A stretch of DNA of 64,000 nt, from NCBI GenBank assembly GCA_964417685.1, contig CAYQIT010000001.1, positions 62,001 to 126,000 of the forward strand, written 5' to 3'. The position numbers were made by a program, and so were the translations under genes. The notes under the pieces were generated by a model that saw nothing but the letters and a program-made list of their open reading frames with translations, made no database searches and was not told the DNA's origin. The number at the start of each line of letters is the position of its first letter. The first letter of the stretch is position 1. Source of the DNA: CAJQGY01 sp964417685. Lineage in GTDB: Bacteria > Pseudomonadota > Gammaproteobacteria > Magnimaribacterales > D2472. Shown piece by piece: positions 55,076-63,732 of this stretch.

Positions 55076-55114
55076 AATACTCCCCCTTGAGTTTGAAAAT
55101 TAAAAATTCTTAAG

Positions 55115-55139
55115 CACTATAATCAGTACCTATATAGTG
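55115..55139. repeat. Inverted repeat upstream of the TonB receptor gene
   Basis: CACTATA (55115-55121) and TATAGTG (55133-55139) are 7-bp arms with an 11-nt spacer, about 40-64 nt upstream of the receptor start. It could be an operator half-site pair. The remaining part of the 161-nt gap to the ceramidase-like gene shows nothing else clear. Confidence 0.35.
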
Positions 55140-55236
55140 ATTTTCCATAATATATGAATAATTACAATAGTATTGTGCATAAATGCCCAATTAAAATTTA
55201 TATGCGGTTTTATAGTAATTAAAGGAAATTTATTAA

Positions 55237-56199
55237 TTAGCCTATAGTTTTTTCAGATCTGTAATGCAAAAAGAAGAAATATGTAGCTATAGCACTTAAT
55301 ATATGCCAGATTCCATGAGCTTGAATAAGTGAATCCGGATTGCAGTTAGCATTATTAGGCACTCCAGTAAGCCATATAGCAAAAGCCGACATATATGCAA
55401 TCATTCCAAGAAAATACCATCTATAGGTTCTTATACCTTTAGGTTTATTAATGGATAATAATCCTGGAAGCCAGAATAACAATGTCCACCAATATTCATA
55501 TGGATTAGAGGTGATATCAGACATAGTTGTACCAAAAAGAAATAGGACTGCAAACCCAACAAATCCTGACAAAAATCTATTAAGCGGAGACCAAAACTTA
55601 TATAAAAATTCAGATATAACCCAAAGTCCTATAGAAGTACCAAATAAATTAAAGCCAATACCAAGATCCCAAGAAGTAAACCACCTCACTACAGAATAAA
55701 CAACAACGATAAGAACATAGATATTTATAAACTTTGATAAGCTCCATCTTGCCATCAATGAAATGTTATATAGCCATGGGAAAATGATATACATTATCAT
55801 GCTAAGGTTATCAGCCCAACCACCCCACTCAGTATTAGTACCATGCATTAACATAGATCCAGGGCCAAGCCACCAAGCAGCAAATGCATAAATTAATGAT
55901 ATCGATGTAATACCAATAAAATTATTGTTTGGTGAGGTTGATTCATTCGATATAATCCAGAATAAATACAAACCAATAATCATAAAACCTAGATTACTCA
56001 AAGTATTTACTGGCTCTCTAAAAGCTCCAGCACTCACTCTCTCACACCATCTTGATGCCTCACCAATTAATGAGGTATCTGCAGATAGTATTAATCCAGC
56101 CAATCCAAGTAAATAAAAAATTATTAAAAATAAAAAAGATAAAACAACCATGAATCTAAATGGCTGGTTTGTGAATAATGAGATTAACTTAATAATCAA
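55237..56199 (-). CDS. CREST-type membrane hydrolase (ceramidase-like)
   Basis: A 320-residue polytopic membrane protein with about eight hydrophobic segments. The pattern WCERVSAGAFREPVNTLSNL, then SMLMHGTNTEWGGWADNLSM and the late QAHGIWHILSA, matches the alkaline ceramidase/PAQR-like CREST superfamily. In that superfamily conserved Ser, His and Asp residues bind a catalytic zinc: here His in SMLMHG, Asp in WADN and the two histidines of HGIWH. Bacterial members are poorly characterised; amide-lipid hydrolysis is inferred from the family. It is on the same strand as the TonB receptor gene, 161 nt upstream of it. Confidence 0.78.
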   Translation of the reverse strand: MIIKLISLFTNQPFRFMVVLSFLFLIIFYLLGLAGLILSADTSLIGEASRWCERVSAGAFREPVNTLSNLGFMIIGLYLFWIISNESTSPNNNFIGITSISLIYAFAAWWLGPGSMLMHGTNTEWGGWADNLSMIMYIIFPWLYNISLMARWSLSKFINIYVLIVVVYSVVRWFTSWDLGIGFNLFGTSIGLWVISEFLYKFWSPLNRFLSGFVGFAVLFLFGTTMSDITSNPYEYWWTLLFWLPGLLSINKPKGIRTYRWYFLGMIAYMSAFAIWLTGVPNNANCNPDSLIQAHGIWHILSAIATYFFFLHYRSEKTIG

Positions 56200-56254
56200 T
56201 TTAAAAAAGATTTTATAAACATTTATTTATAATAACACCTGAATTCAGAAATAA

Positions 56255-56277
56255 AAAAAGGGCTAAAAGCCCTTTTT
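56255..56277 (-). terminator. Rho-independent terminator after etfA
   Basis: On the plus strand AAAAAGGGCT (56255-56264) pairs with AGCCCTTTTT (56268-56277) around AAA. Read on the minus strand it follows the etfA stop by about 18 nt and ends in a T-run, closing the etfBA operon. Confidence 0.92.
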
Positions 56278-56295
56278 GAATATATATAGGTATGA

Positions 56296-57225
56296 TTAAA
56301 GCTTAGAGTCTAATTCAGGTAGCGCATTAAATAGATCTGCAACTAACCCATAATCTGCAACTTGAAATATTGGTGCATCCTCATCTTTATTGATCGCCAC
56401 AATAACTTTAGAATCCTTCATACCAGCTAAATGTTGAATTGCTCCAGATATACCAACAGCAATATATAGATCTGGTGCAACAATTTTGCCAGTTTGTCCA
56501 ACCTGATAATCATTTGGAACAAAGCCTGCATCTACAGCAGCTCTTGAAGCACCAACCGCAGCCCCAAGTTTATCAGCAATACTATCTAATAAATGGAAAT
56601 TTTCACCAGATTGCATCCCTCTTCCACCAGAAATCACAATTTCTGCAGCAGTTAATTCTGGTCTATCACTTTCAGCAAGCTCTTCTGAAACAAATTCACT
56701 AACGCCACAAGCATCAATGGCTGATAACGTATCAACAGGAATATTAGAATTGGCTTTTTCAACAGGATCAAAAGCAGTTGATCTAACAGTAATAACTTTT
56801 TTCTCATCTGATGATTTAACAGTAGCAATGCAACTACCAGCATAAATAGGTCTGTTAAACGTATCAGACGATTCAACTGAGATAATATCTGAAATTTGTT
56901 GAGTATCCATTTTTGCCGCTATTCTTGGCATCAAGTTTTTTCCAAAGGTTGTTGCAGGTGCAAGAATATATGTGTAATCAGAGACAATAGAGATCACTAG
57001 TTTTTCAACTTCTTCAGCTAATGAATTTTTATATAGCTCATTATCAACACTTATTATTTTAGTAACGCCATTAAGTGATTGTGATTCTTCAACAACATTA
57101 TTAGCTTCATGACCGGCAACAAGTAAATGAATCTCATCACCTATTTGTGTTGCGGCATTTAAAGTATTTAATGTTGCTCCTTTAAGGTTTTTATTATCGT
57201 GTTCTGCTATTACTAAAATACTCAT
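56296..57225 (-). CDS. etfA: Electron transfer flavoprotein, alpha subunit
   Basis: FAD-binding subunit of ETF, which collects electrons from acyl-CoA dehydrogenases. The 309-residue protein starts ILVIAEHDNKNLKGATLNTL. The C-terminal FAD domain has VISGGRGMQSGENF, VGASRAAVDAGFVPNDYQVG, the YIAVGISGAIQHLAGM segment and AINKDEDAPIFQVADYGLV. Standard length. It overlaps etfB by 4 nt and ends in a clear terminator. Its partners are encoded in the window: the acyl-CoA dehydrogenase pair and ETF-QO. Confidence 0.97.
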   Translation of the reverse strand: MSILVIAEHDNKNLKGATLNTLNAATQIGDEIHLLVAGHEANNVVEESQSLNGVTKIISVDNELYKNSLAEEVEKLVISIVSDYTYILAPATTFGKNLMPRIAAKMDTQQISDIISVESSDTFNRPIYAGSCIATVKSSDEKKVITVRSTAFDPVEKANSNIPVDTLSAIDACGVSEFVSEELAESDRPELTAAEIVISGGRGMQSGENFHLLDSIADKLGAAVGASRAAVDAGFVPNDYQVGQTGKIVAPDLYIAVGISGAIQHLAGMKDSKVIVAINKDEDAPIFQVADYGLVADLFNALPELDSKL

Positions 57226-57974
57226 GAAATCACCTTTGCTTCGTTTTTAAGTTTATCTACAAGCTCATCAACAGTCTCTACTATCACTCCAGCAGCTCTC
57301 GCCTCAGGAAGTTCTACTTTTAAAATTTCAGTTCTAGGGGATGAGTCAACACCAAGATCATTAAGAGAAATAACTTTTAACTCTTTTTTCTTAGCTTTCA
57401 TTATATTCGGCAATGAAGCATACCTAGGTTCATTTAATCTGAGATCTGTTGTAACTATTGCTGGAACAGATAGTTTTAAGGTTTGAAGTCCGCCATCAAT
57501 TTCTCGAGTAACAGATACAGAGTCATCTTCAATAATCAGTTCAGATGCGTTTGTCGCTTGTGGTAAATCAAGCAAGGATGCAAGCATTTGCCCTGTTTGA
57601 TTATTATCACCATCAATAGCTTGTTTACCTAATATAATTAAATCAGGATTTTCTTCATTCACTACCTTTGCAAGAGTTTTTGCTAAAGCTAAAGGTTCAA
57701 GTAAATCATCTGATTCAACTAATATGGCTCTATCAGCTCCTAAAGCTAAAGCTGTTCTTAATTGTTCTTGTGATTCAGTCTTACCAACAGTTATTGCAAT
57801 AACTTCAGTTGCTTTGCCAGATTCTTTAATTCGAACGGCTTCTTCTAATGCAATCTCACAAAATGGATTGACTGACATTTTTACATTATTTAAATCAACA
57901 TCTGAATTATCAGCAAGAGGTCTGACTTTAACGTTATAGTCAACCACTCTCTTAATAGGAACTAGTATTTTCAT
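57222..57974 (-). CDS. etfB: Electron transfer flavoprotein, beta subunit
   Basis: AMP-binding partner of EtfA. The 250-residue protein starts KILVPIKRVVDYNVKVRP. It has VNPFCEIALEEAVRIKE, GKQAIDGDNNQTGQMLASLL and the recognition-loop-type segment ending LPNIMKAKKKEL, through which ETF docks to dehydrogenases. It is first in the etfBA operon and divergent from the ETF-QO gene, with 83 nt between the starts. Confidence 0.97.
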   Translation of the reverse strand: MKILVPIKRVVDYNVKVRPLADNSDVDLNNVKMSVNPFCEIALEEAVRIKESGKATEVIAITVGKTESQEQLRTALALGADRAILVESDDLLEPLALAKTLAKVVNEENPDLIILGKQAIDGDNNQTGQMLASLLDLPQATNASELIIEDDSVSVTREIDGGLQTLKLSVPAIVTTDLRLNEPRYASLPNIMKAKKKELKVISLNDLGVDSSPRTEILKVELPEARAAGVIVETVDELVDKLKNEAKVIS

Positions 57975-58057
57975 AATTTTCTCTATATTTAGGGTTTTAA
58001 CGGGCTATAATTGTAATGTCTTTTGTAAACATTTTACAGCATTAAGAGAGGTTAATT

Positions 58058-59689
58058 TTGGAAAGAGATATTATGGAATATGATGTGGTAGTAGTTGGTG
58101 GAGGCCCGTCAGGATTAGCAACTGCTATTAAATTTGCTCAGCTAAATAAAGAAAATGGAACAGACTATTCAATATGCCTATTAGAAAAAGGATCAGAGAT
58201 TGGTGCGCATATATTATCTGGTAACGTTTTTCAACCAAACGCTTTAGATGAATTAATTCCAGATTGGAAAGATAAAAACGCACCATTAAACGTACCTGTT
58301 AAAAAAGATAAGTTACTTTTTTTATTAAAAAGTATTGCATTACCCGTTCCTGCATTTGTAATGCCGCCAATGAATAATCATGGTAACTATGTGATTAGTC
58401 TTGGAAATCTTTGTCGTTGGTTAGCTGAACAAGCCGAAAGTCTTGGAGTTGAAATTTTTCCAGGATTTCCAGCAAGTCAATTGATATATGAAAATGACAA
58501 AGTTGTCGGTGTTCAAACTGGTGATATGGGAATTTCTGTCTCAGGAGAAATAAAGCCTGGACATGAACCTGGAATTATTATTAAAGCTAAATATACAGTT
58601 CTGAGTGAAGGCTGTCGTGGGCATCTAGGTAAAGAAGTCATAAGCAAATACAATTTATCTGAATCTAAAGACCCTCAGCATTACGGCATTGGTTTTAAAG
58701 AAGTTTGGAAGCTCGATGAAAAATTACATGAACCAGGTTTAGTCATCCATACAAGTGGATGGCCTACTCCATTTGATACTCCGTCGGGTTCATATTTTTA
58801 TCATGGAGAAAATAATGAAGCCTATATAGGATATGTAATCCCACTTGATTATAAAAATCCAACTCTTAGTCCGTTTGATGAATTTCAAAAATGGAAAACT
58901 CATCCAACAATAAAAAAATATCTAGAAAATGGTGAAAGGATCTCTTATGGAGCTAGAGCGCTTATAAAGGGAGGTCTTCAATCATTACCTAAGATGGAAT
59001 TTCCAGGAGGACTTCTGACGGGTGATAATGCTGGAACTTTAAATTTCTCTAAAATCAAAGGATCACATACAGCTATTAAATCTGGTCAAATAGCTGGAGA
59101 GCATATCTATGAGAATATTCATAATGATATTGATACAGATATTTCATACGACGATAGAATTGCCAGTTCTTGGATATATACTGAACTTCATAAATCTAGA
59201 AATTTTGGTCCTATTTTTCATAAATTTGGCGCTCTGATTGGTGCATTTTTTAATGCTATTGATCAGTTTATTTTCAGAGGAAAATTACCTTTTACTTTAA
59301 ATAATCCCATTCCTGATCATGAATCTTTACTTAAAGTTTCAGATGTAAAGAAGATTGAGTATCCTAAACCAGATGGTGTATTTTCATTTGATAAACTTTC
59401 TTCTGTTTATTTATCTAATACTAATCACGAAGAAGATCAGCCGTGCCATCTTCAATTAAAAGATCCGAGCATACCGATACTGCATAACTTACCTTTGTAT
59501 GATGAACCGGCACAAAGATACTGCCCTGCTGGAGTATATGAGGTTGTAGAAAAAGATGGTGAGAAAAAATTTGTAATTAATGCTCAAAATTGTGTCCACT
59601 GCAAAACCTGCGACATTAAAGACCCTTCGCAAAATATAAAATGGGTTACTCCAGAAGGTCCTGGCGGTCCAAATTATCCAAATATGTAA
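58058..59689 (+). CDS. Electron transfer flavoprotein-ubiquinone oxidoreductase
   Basis: Membrane-bound FAD and [4Fe-4S] enzyme that passes electrons from ETF to ubiquinone. The 543-residue protein has the FAD-binding VVVGGGPSGLATAI and EKGSEIGAHILSG near the N-terminus. A C-terminal ferredoxin-like domain has cysteines in RYCPAGVYE and NCVHCKTCDIKDP. The start is taken as TTG at 58058 because MERDIMEYDVVVVG aligns with the usual MERE.MEFDVVIVG. An ATG at 58073 is the alternative. Upstream AGAGAGG fits the TTG start. It is divergent from etfBA. Confidence 0.96.
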   Translation: MERDIMEYDVVVVGGGPSGLATAIKFAQLNKENGTDYSICLLEKGSEIGAHILSGNVFQPNALDELIPDWKDKNAPLNVPVKKDKLLFLLKSIALPVPAFVMPPMNNHGNYVISLGNLCRWLAEQAESLGVEIFPGFPASQLIYENDKVVGVQTGDMGISVSGEIKPGHEPGIIIKAKYTVLSEGCRGHLGKEVISKYNLSESKDPQHYGIGFKEVWKLDEKLHEPGLVIHTSGWPTPFDTPSGSYFYHGENNEAYIGYVIPLDYKNPTLSPFDEFQKWKTHPTIKKYLENGERISYGARALIKGGLQSLPKMEFPGGLLTGDNAGTLNFSKIKGSHTAIKSGQIAGEHIYENIHNDIDTDISYDDRIASSWIYTELHKSRNFGPIFHKFGALIGAFFNAIDQFIFRGKLPFTLNNPIPDHESLLKVSDVKKIEYPKPDGVFSFDKLSSVYLSNTNHEEDQPCHLQLKDPSIPILHNLPLYDEPAQRYCPAGVYEVVEKDGEKKFVINAQNCVHCKTCDIKDPSQNIKWVTPEGPGGPNYPNM

Positions 59690-59704
59690 GTAAATTTATT
59701 AAAT

Positions 59705-61477
59705 ATGAAAAATACCAAATTAATAACGCTCCTAATAATAATTACATCTGTAAATCTGCTCTTGTGGTCTACGTCATTGAAAAAAGAGAATAATTCATAT
59801 GATTTAGAATTTGAGACCTATTTAAGTAGTGCGTGGGAAGATGGGCTCAAAGACTCACCTGTTTATGCGTCAATGCTAGGTGACAAGCGTTTTAATAAAG
59901 ATATTATTTTTAATGATTCTGATAGCATCAATAGCAGAAGAAATAAGACAAAAATTGATTATGGGAAATTAAAATCTTTTGATGTGAACAAATTATCACA
60001 AGAGAATAAATTAAATTATTCAATTCTTGATAAAGATTTTTCTAAAACCATTGAATCATTTCAATTTCCATATCATTACATGGATCTAAATCAACGTGGT
60101 GGAGTTCAATCATATTACCAAACTGCATCAAGACTTGTTTTTACTTCACTACAAGATTATGAAGACTGGCTATCTCGTCTTGAGAAATATTCAATAAATA
60201 TAAGAAATGCTCAAACTAATTACCAAGATGGGCTTGCGCTTGGTTATACACAACCAAAACATATAAGTATTTATGTGCTAGAACAAATTGATGCATTGGT
60301 ATCAGTAAATATTTCTGACAATCCATACCTTTCAGTTTTTAAAAATGCCTCTTTAGATGTTATCAGTAAAACAGAAAAAGATTATTTAATAACTAAAGCA
60401 ACCAAGCTAGTTCAAGATTTAATAGTTCCTGCTTATGCAGACTTAGCTGACTTTATGAGAAATACCTATATCCCAAATTCAAGGGAATCAATTGGTATAA
60501 AAGATGTTCCTTATGGAAAAAAATGGTACGAATACTTAGCCAGATACCATACAACAACCAATCTTTCTCCTGATGAAATTCATGATATAGGACTTAAAGA
60601 GATAGAGAGAATTAGATCTGAAATGAATGAGATCATAAAACAGGTCAACTGGGATGGCGACTTTCAATCATTCCTAAATTTTTTAAGAACAGACAAGAGA
60701 TTTTATTATGACAATGCAGATGATTTATTTGATGCTTATTTAATTATGTCTAAGAAAATTGATCCGTTAATGACAAAAGTTTTTAAAGAATTTCAAAAAG
60801 CCCCTTATGGGATTATTGAAATTCCAATGGAGTCTGCACCTTATACAACAACAGCTTACTATAACTCACCTGGTGAAGGCCGACCTGGTTATTATTATGT
60901 AAATTTATATAAACCTGAGTCGAGACCTAAATATGAAATTCCAGTTTTAAGTGTTCATGAGGCTGTACCTGGGCATCATTATCAAATATCGCTTGCTCAA
61001 GAAATGGAAAATGTTCCAGAATTTAGAAAACATCAACATTTCACAGCATTTGTTGAGGGATGGGCACTTTACAGTGAAGAGTTGGGAGAGTTTATGGGGT
61101 TATATGATGATCCTTATGATAAATTTGGCCAACTTACATATGATATGTGGAGAGCTATAAGGTTGGTTGTTGATACTGGTATGCATTACAAGGATTGGTC
61201 AAGAGATGATGCGATAAAATTATTCACAGAAAATACAGCTAAATCTATATTAGATATTGAAAACGAAGTAGATAGATATATTGCATGGCCTGGTCAAGCA
61301 TTAGCTTACAAGATTGGTCAAATGAAAATTTTAGAACTACGTAATCTAGCTGAGGCAGAGCTTGGTGAAAACTATGATATAAAAGATTTTCACTATGAAA
61401 TTTTAAAAAGAGGCTCCCTTCCATTATCTATTCTTGAAGAATATATGCTTGAATGGATTGAAGAAAATAAAATATAG
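59705..61477 (+). CDS. DUF885-family metallopeptidase-like protein, exported or anchored
   Basis: A 590-residue protein with an N-terminal hydrophobic segment (TKLITLLIIITSVNLLLW) serving as signal or anchor. The zinc-peptidase-like motif HEAVPGHHYQ (H418, E419, H424) and the downstream VEGWALYSEELG glutamate define DUF885. Family members are thought to be periplasmic peptidases; substrates are largely unknown. It lies 15 nt after the ETF-QO gene on the same strand, probably only through shared transcription. It converges on the DUF2256 gene with a 4-nt gap. Confidence 0.88.
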   Translation: MKNTKLITLLIIITSVNLLLWSTSLKKENNSYDLEFETYLSSAWEDGLKDSPVYASMLGDKRFNKDIIFNDSDSINSRRNKTKIDYGKLKSFDVNKLSQENKLNYSILDKDFSKTIESFQFPYHYMDLNQRGGVQSYYQTASRLVFTSLQDYEDWLSRLEKYSINIRNAQTNYQDGLALGYTQPKHISIYVLEQIDALVSVNISDNPYLSVFKNASLDVISKTEKDYLITKATKLVQDLIVPAYADLADFMRNTYIPNSRESIGIKDVPYGKKWYEYLARYHTTTNLSPDEIHDIGLKEIERIRSEMNEIIKQVNWDGDFQSFLNFLRTDKRFYYDNADDLFDAYLIMSKKIDPLMTKVFKEFQKAPYGIIEIPMESAPYTTTAYYNSPGEGRPGYYYVNLYKPESRPKYEIPVLSVHEAVPGHHYQISLAQEMENVPEFRKHQHFTAFVEGWALYSEELGEFMGLYDDPYDKFGQLTYDMWRAIRLVVDTGMHYKDWSRDDAIKLFTENTAKSILDIENEVDRYIAWPGQALAYKIGQMKILELRNLAEAELGENYDIKDFHYEILKRGSLPLSILEEYMLEWIEENKI

Positions 61478-61481
61478 ATAA

Positions 61482-61622
61482 TTATTTTAATTTTTTACAT
61501 CTATTACTACAGTAAATAACATTATCCCAATCTCGTTCCCATTTCTTTCTCCATGTAAATTCTAATTTACAGACTGGACATATCTTTTTTGGAAGATTCT
61601 CTTTCTTAATCGATTTTGCCAA
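61482..61622 (-). CDS. DUF2256 small zinc-ribbon-like protein
   Basis: A 46-codon gene with a TTG start at 61622, overlapping the end of the DUF1285 gene by 17 nt. The protein has the DUF2256 signature: a lysine-rich start, LPKKICPVCKLEFTWRKKWE, then DWDNVIYCSNRCKK. The cysteine pairs C15/C18 and C38/C42 suggest one bound zinc. Function is unknown in the family, which often neighbours photolyase/cryptochrome genes; none is present here. The pattern match is strong despite the short length. Confidence 0.85.
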   Translation of the reverse strand: MAKSIKKENLPKKICPVCKLEFTWRKKWERDWDNVIYCSNRCKKLK

Positions 61623-62142
61623 TTGGAAACTCCACACCATGTGATGTAATAAATAGAGTGTTATCTTTTACATAACCCTTCTCAACCACGTAGTTTAAAA
61701 ATCTATAGTAAGTATTTCTATTTAAAAAACCTTCAATATTTATATCTCTAACTTTAAATACTGGTAAAAATTTATCCTCTATTTCTCTTAAATTTACAGG
61801 ATGGTCTTCATCAAGATCAAAGGCAAAATCAAAATTCGTAATACATTTAATATTACCAAAACTATCGCATTCAAAATCAGTAATAACATATGGAGCAACA
61901 GCAACTTCTACAGCAACTTTTTCTACTGGAGTTACCAGAAAATAATTCCCATTATCATTTCTTAGAACAGTCGAAAACAATTTTTTAATTTTAGAGTTTT
62001 TTATAATTGAATTGTTGTAAAACCAATCACCATTTCTATCGATTGAAATGGTTTGTCCAATACATAAATCAGGATTCCATTTATCTACCGGAGGAAAGTT
62101 TGATGAGTGTTGAATATTTTTAGCTATATCAGAAATAGTCAT
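61606..62142 (-). CDS. DUF1285 protein
   Basis: A 178-residue cytoplasmic protein. The family pattern is P-P-V-x-x-W-N-P-D (FPPVDKWNPDLCIG), ISIDRNGDWFYNNS, LFSTVLRNDNGNYFLVTPVEK and a C-terminal VEFPIG. A structure is known for this family without a defined biochemical role. It overlaps the LysE-family gene by 14 nt upstream and the DUF2256 gene by 17 nt downstream, so it sits in a compact run from kdsB to DUF2256. Confidence 0.88.
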   Translation of the reverse strand: MTISDIAKNIQHSSNFPPVDKWNPDLCIGQTISIDRNGDWFYNNSIIKNSKIKKLFSTVLRNDNGNYFLVTPVEKVAVEVAVAPYVITDFECDSFGNIKCITNFDFAFDLDEDHPVNLREIEDKFLPVFKVRDINIEGFLNRNTYYRFLNYVVEKGYVKDNTLFITSHGVEFPIGKID

Positions 62143-62731
62143 AAATAGAGGAAAGGATTATGAAAAGACCTATGCCGCATAAGATAGTTGATACTATGAT
62201 CTTAACTAAAAAATTATCGTAAATATTTAAGTAATTGTATTTAGAAGAAGTAAGCAATATGCTCAAAAATGAAAACCAAAGTGATGTACATAATGCAAAA
62301 TATATAGGATAAATATAAAAGAATAGGCCCTCTATTGATTCAACAAGAATTGAGAACAAACTAATAAAAAAAATGAATGCTTTTATATTGAATATATTTG
62401 TTATGAAACCGATAAGAAAATTACCAGAAGCATTAGAAGATACCATCTCAGTTTTTGATGACTCTGAAATAAAAAATGAAACGCCTATATAAAAAATATA
62501 AGCTCCACCAATAAGACTGATAAAAATTTTAATAGGTGGATAATTCACAACAAGCAATGAGATGCCTGTAACTGCAAGGATGCAATGAATTAAGATACCT
62601 GAACCAATTCCAATTGCTGTATATATGCCAGCAGCTCTCCCCTTTTTTGAACATTGATTGATTATTATCGCAGTATCAGGACCTGGGCTTGTTAGCGCGA
62701 TAAAAAATGCGATTGTTGAAGAAAAAAACAT
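62129..62731 (-). CDS. LysE/RhtB-family amino-acid exporter
   Basis: A 200-residue inner-membrane protein with about six TM segments. The LysE family start FFIALTSPGPDTAIII, with its conserved P-G-P, is followed by GRAAGIYTAIGIGSGILIH. Family members export amino acids such as homoserine, threonine or lysine; the substrate here is unknown. It starts 2 nt after the murB stop and overlaps the DUF1285 gene by 14 nt. Confidence 0.9.
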   Translation of the reverse strand: MFFSSTIAFFIALTSPGPDTAIIINQCSKKGRAAGIYTAIGIGSGILIHCILAVTGISLLVVNYPPIKIFISLIGGAYIFYIGVSFFISESSKTEMVSSNASGNFLIGFITNIFNIKAFIFFISLFSILVESIEGLFFYIYPIYFALCTSLWFSFLSILLTSSKYNYLNIYDNFLVKIIVSTILCGIGLFIILSSIYDYF

Positions 62732-62733
62732 AC

Positions 62734-63732
62734 TTATGAAATAATCCTTGGTTCAATTTCAAGGTCAATATTAAATGTTGTTTTTACCTTTGATTGAATT
62801 TCAGATGCTAATTTAAGGACTTCTTGTTGTGATGCATTACCATTTGTTGATAAAACAAGGTTATGCTTTGAAGAAATTGAAACATTGTCATAACTATTTA
62901 AAGAATTTTTAATAAGTTCAATTAGGCGAGCAGCCCCAACTTTTGAATAATTTTCATCAATTTTCCAAAGTATTAGATCATCTAAATTATGACTTGATAG
63001 GTTAATATCAGATAATTTCACAATAGGATTCTTAAAAAAACTGCCTGCATTTGGTTCTTTGCTTGGATCTGGAAGAACCTTCATTCTAATTGTACTGACT
63101 ATGTTTGATACCTCTTTAGGGTTGAGTTGTTGACCAGATTGAATTTTTTTATTTACCTCATGCGAAAGAGATTTATAGTTAAGATTTAATTCACCATTTT
63201 TCTTAATTTTAAAATCTACATGGGTAATTAAAAAATTTGATTCTTTAAAAATTGAATTTCTATATTCAAAATTACATTGAGCATTATCAAAAGAATTATG
63301 AATTCCTTTATCTAGATCATAATAATGCACATTTCTAATAAGTTGTTGAACATCAGCTCCATAAGCTCCAATATTTTGAATTGGCGCAGCTCCAACAGAG
63401 CCAGGTATTAATGAAAGATTTTCAAAGCCATAATAGTTTTTATTTATAGCGTAGTTAACTAAATCCTGCCAATTAACCGATGATCCAACCCTGAGAATCC
63501 CCTCATCTAATTCAAGTATTTCATCTGATATATAAGAAATTGCTAAACCTTTATATCTAGAAGGAGGCACAAGATTTGTACCTTCGCCAAGGATAAAATA
63601 ATCTAAGCATTTATCATTAATAAATCTGAACAATTTATCTAAATCATTAAGATTATTAATTTCTGCTCCATAATCTGCAACAGAATTAATTTGAAGAGAG
63701 TTTTTAATTGAATAATTTTCTTTAAGAATCAT
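62734..63732 (-). CDS. murB: UDP-N-acetylenolpyruvoylglucosamine reductase
   Basis: FAD- and NADPH-dependent second committed step of peptidoglycan precursor synthesis. The 332-residue protein has IPGSVGAAPIQNIGAYG, YRNSIFK, the proton-donor serine in PNAGSFFKNP and the C-terminal EIEPRI glutamate, as in E. coli-type (type I) MurB. It overlaps kdsB by 11 nt, so it is coupled to lipopolysaccharide synthesis genes, an arrangement common in gammaproteobacteria. Confidence 0.97.
   Translation of the reverse strand: MILKENYSIKNSLQINSVADYGAEINNLNDLDKLFRFINDKCLDYFILGEGTNLVPPSRYKGLAISYISDEILELDEGILRVGSSVNWQDLVNYAINKNYYGFENLSLIPGSVGAAPIQNIGAYGADVQQLIRNVHYYDLDKGIHNSFDNAQCNFEYRNSIFKESNFLITHVDFKIKKNGELNLNYKSLSHEVNKKIQSGQQLNPKEVSNIVSTIRMKVLPDPSKEPNAGSFFKNPIVKLSDINLSSHNLDDLILWKIDENYSKVGAARLIELIKNSLNSYDNVSISSKHNLVLSTNGNASQQEVLKLASEIQSKVKTTFNIDLEIEPRIIS

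Noticed and set aside
54753..55103. 116-codon plus-strand frame over the start of the TonB receptor gene
   Set aside because: It overlaps the signal peptide and plug coding region of the receptor and has no recognisable motif.
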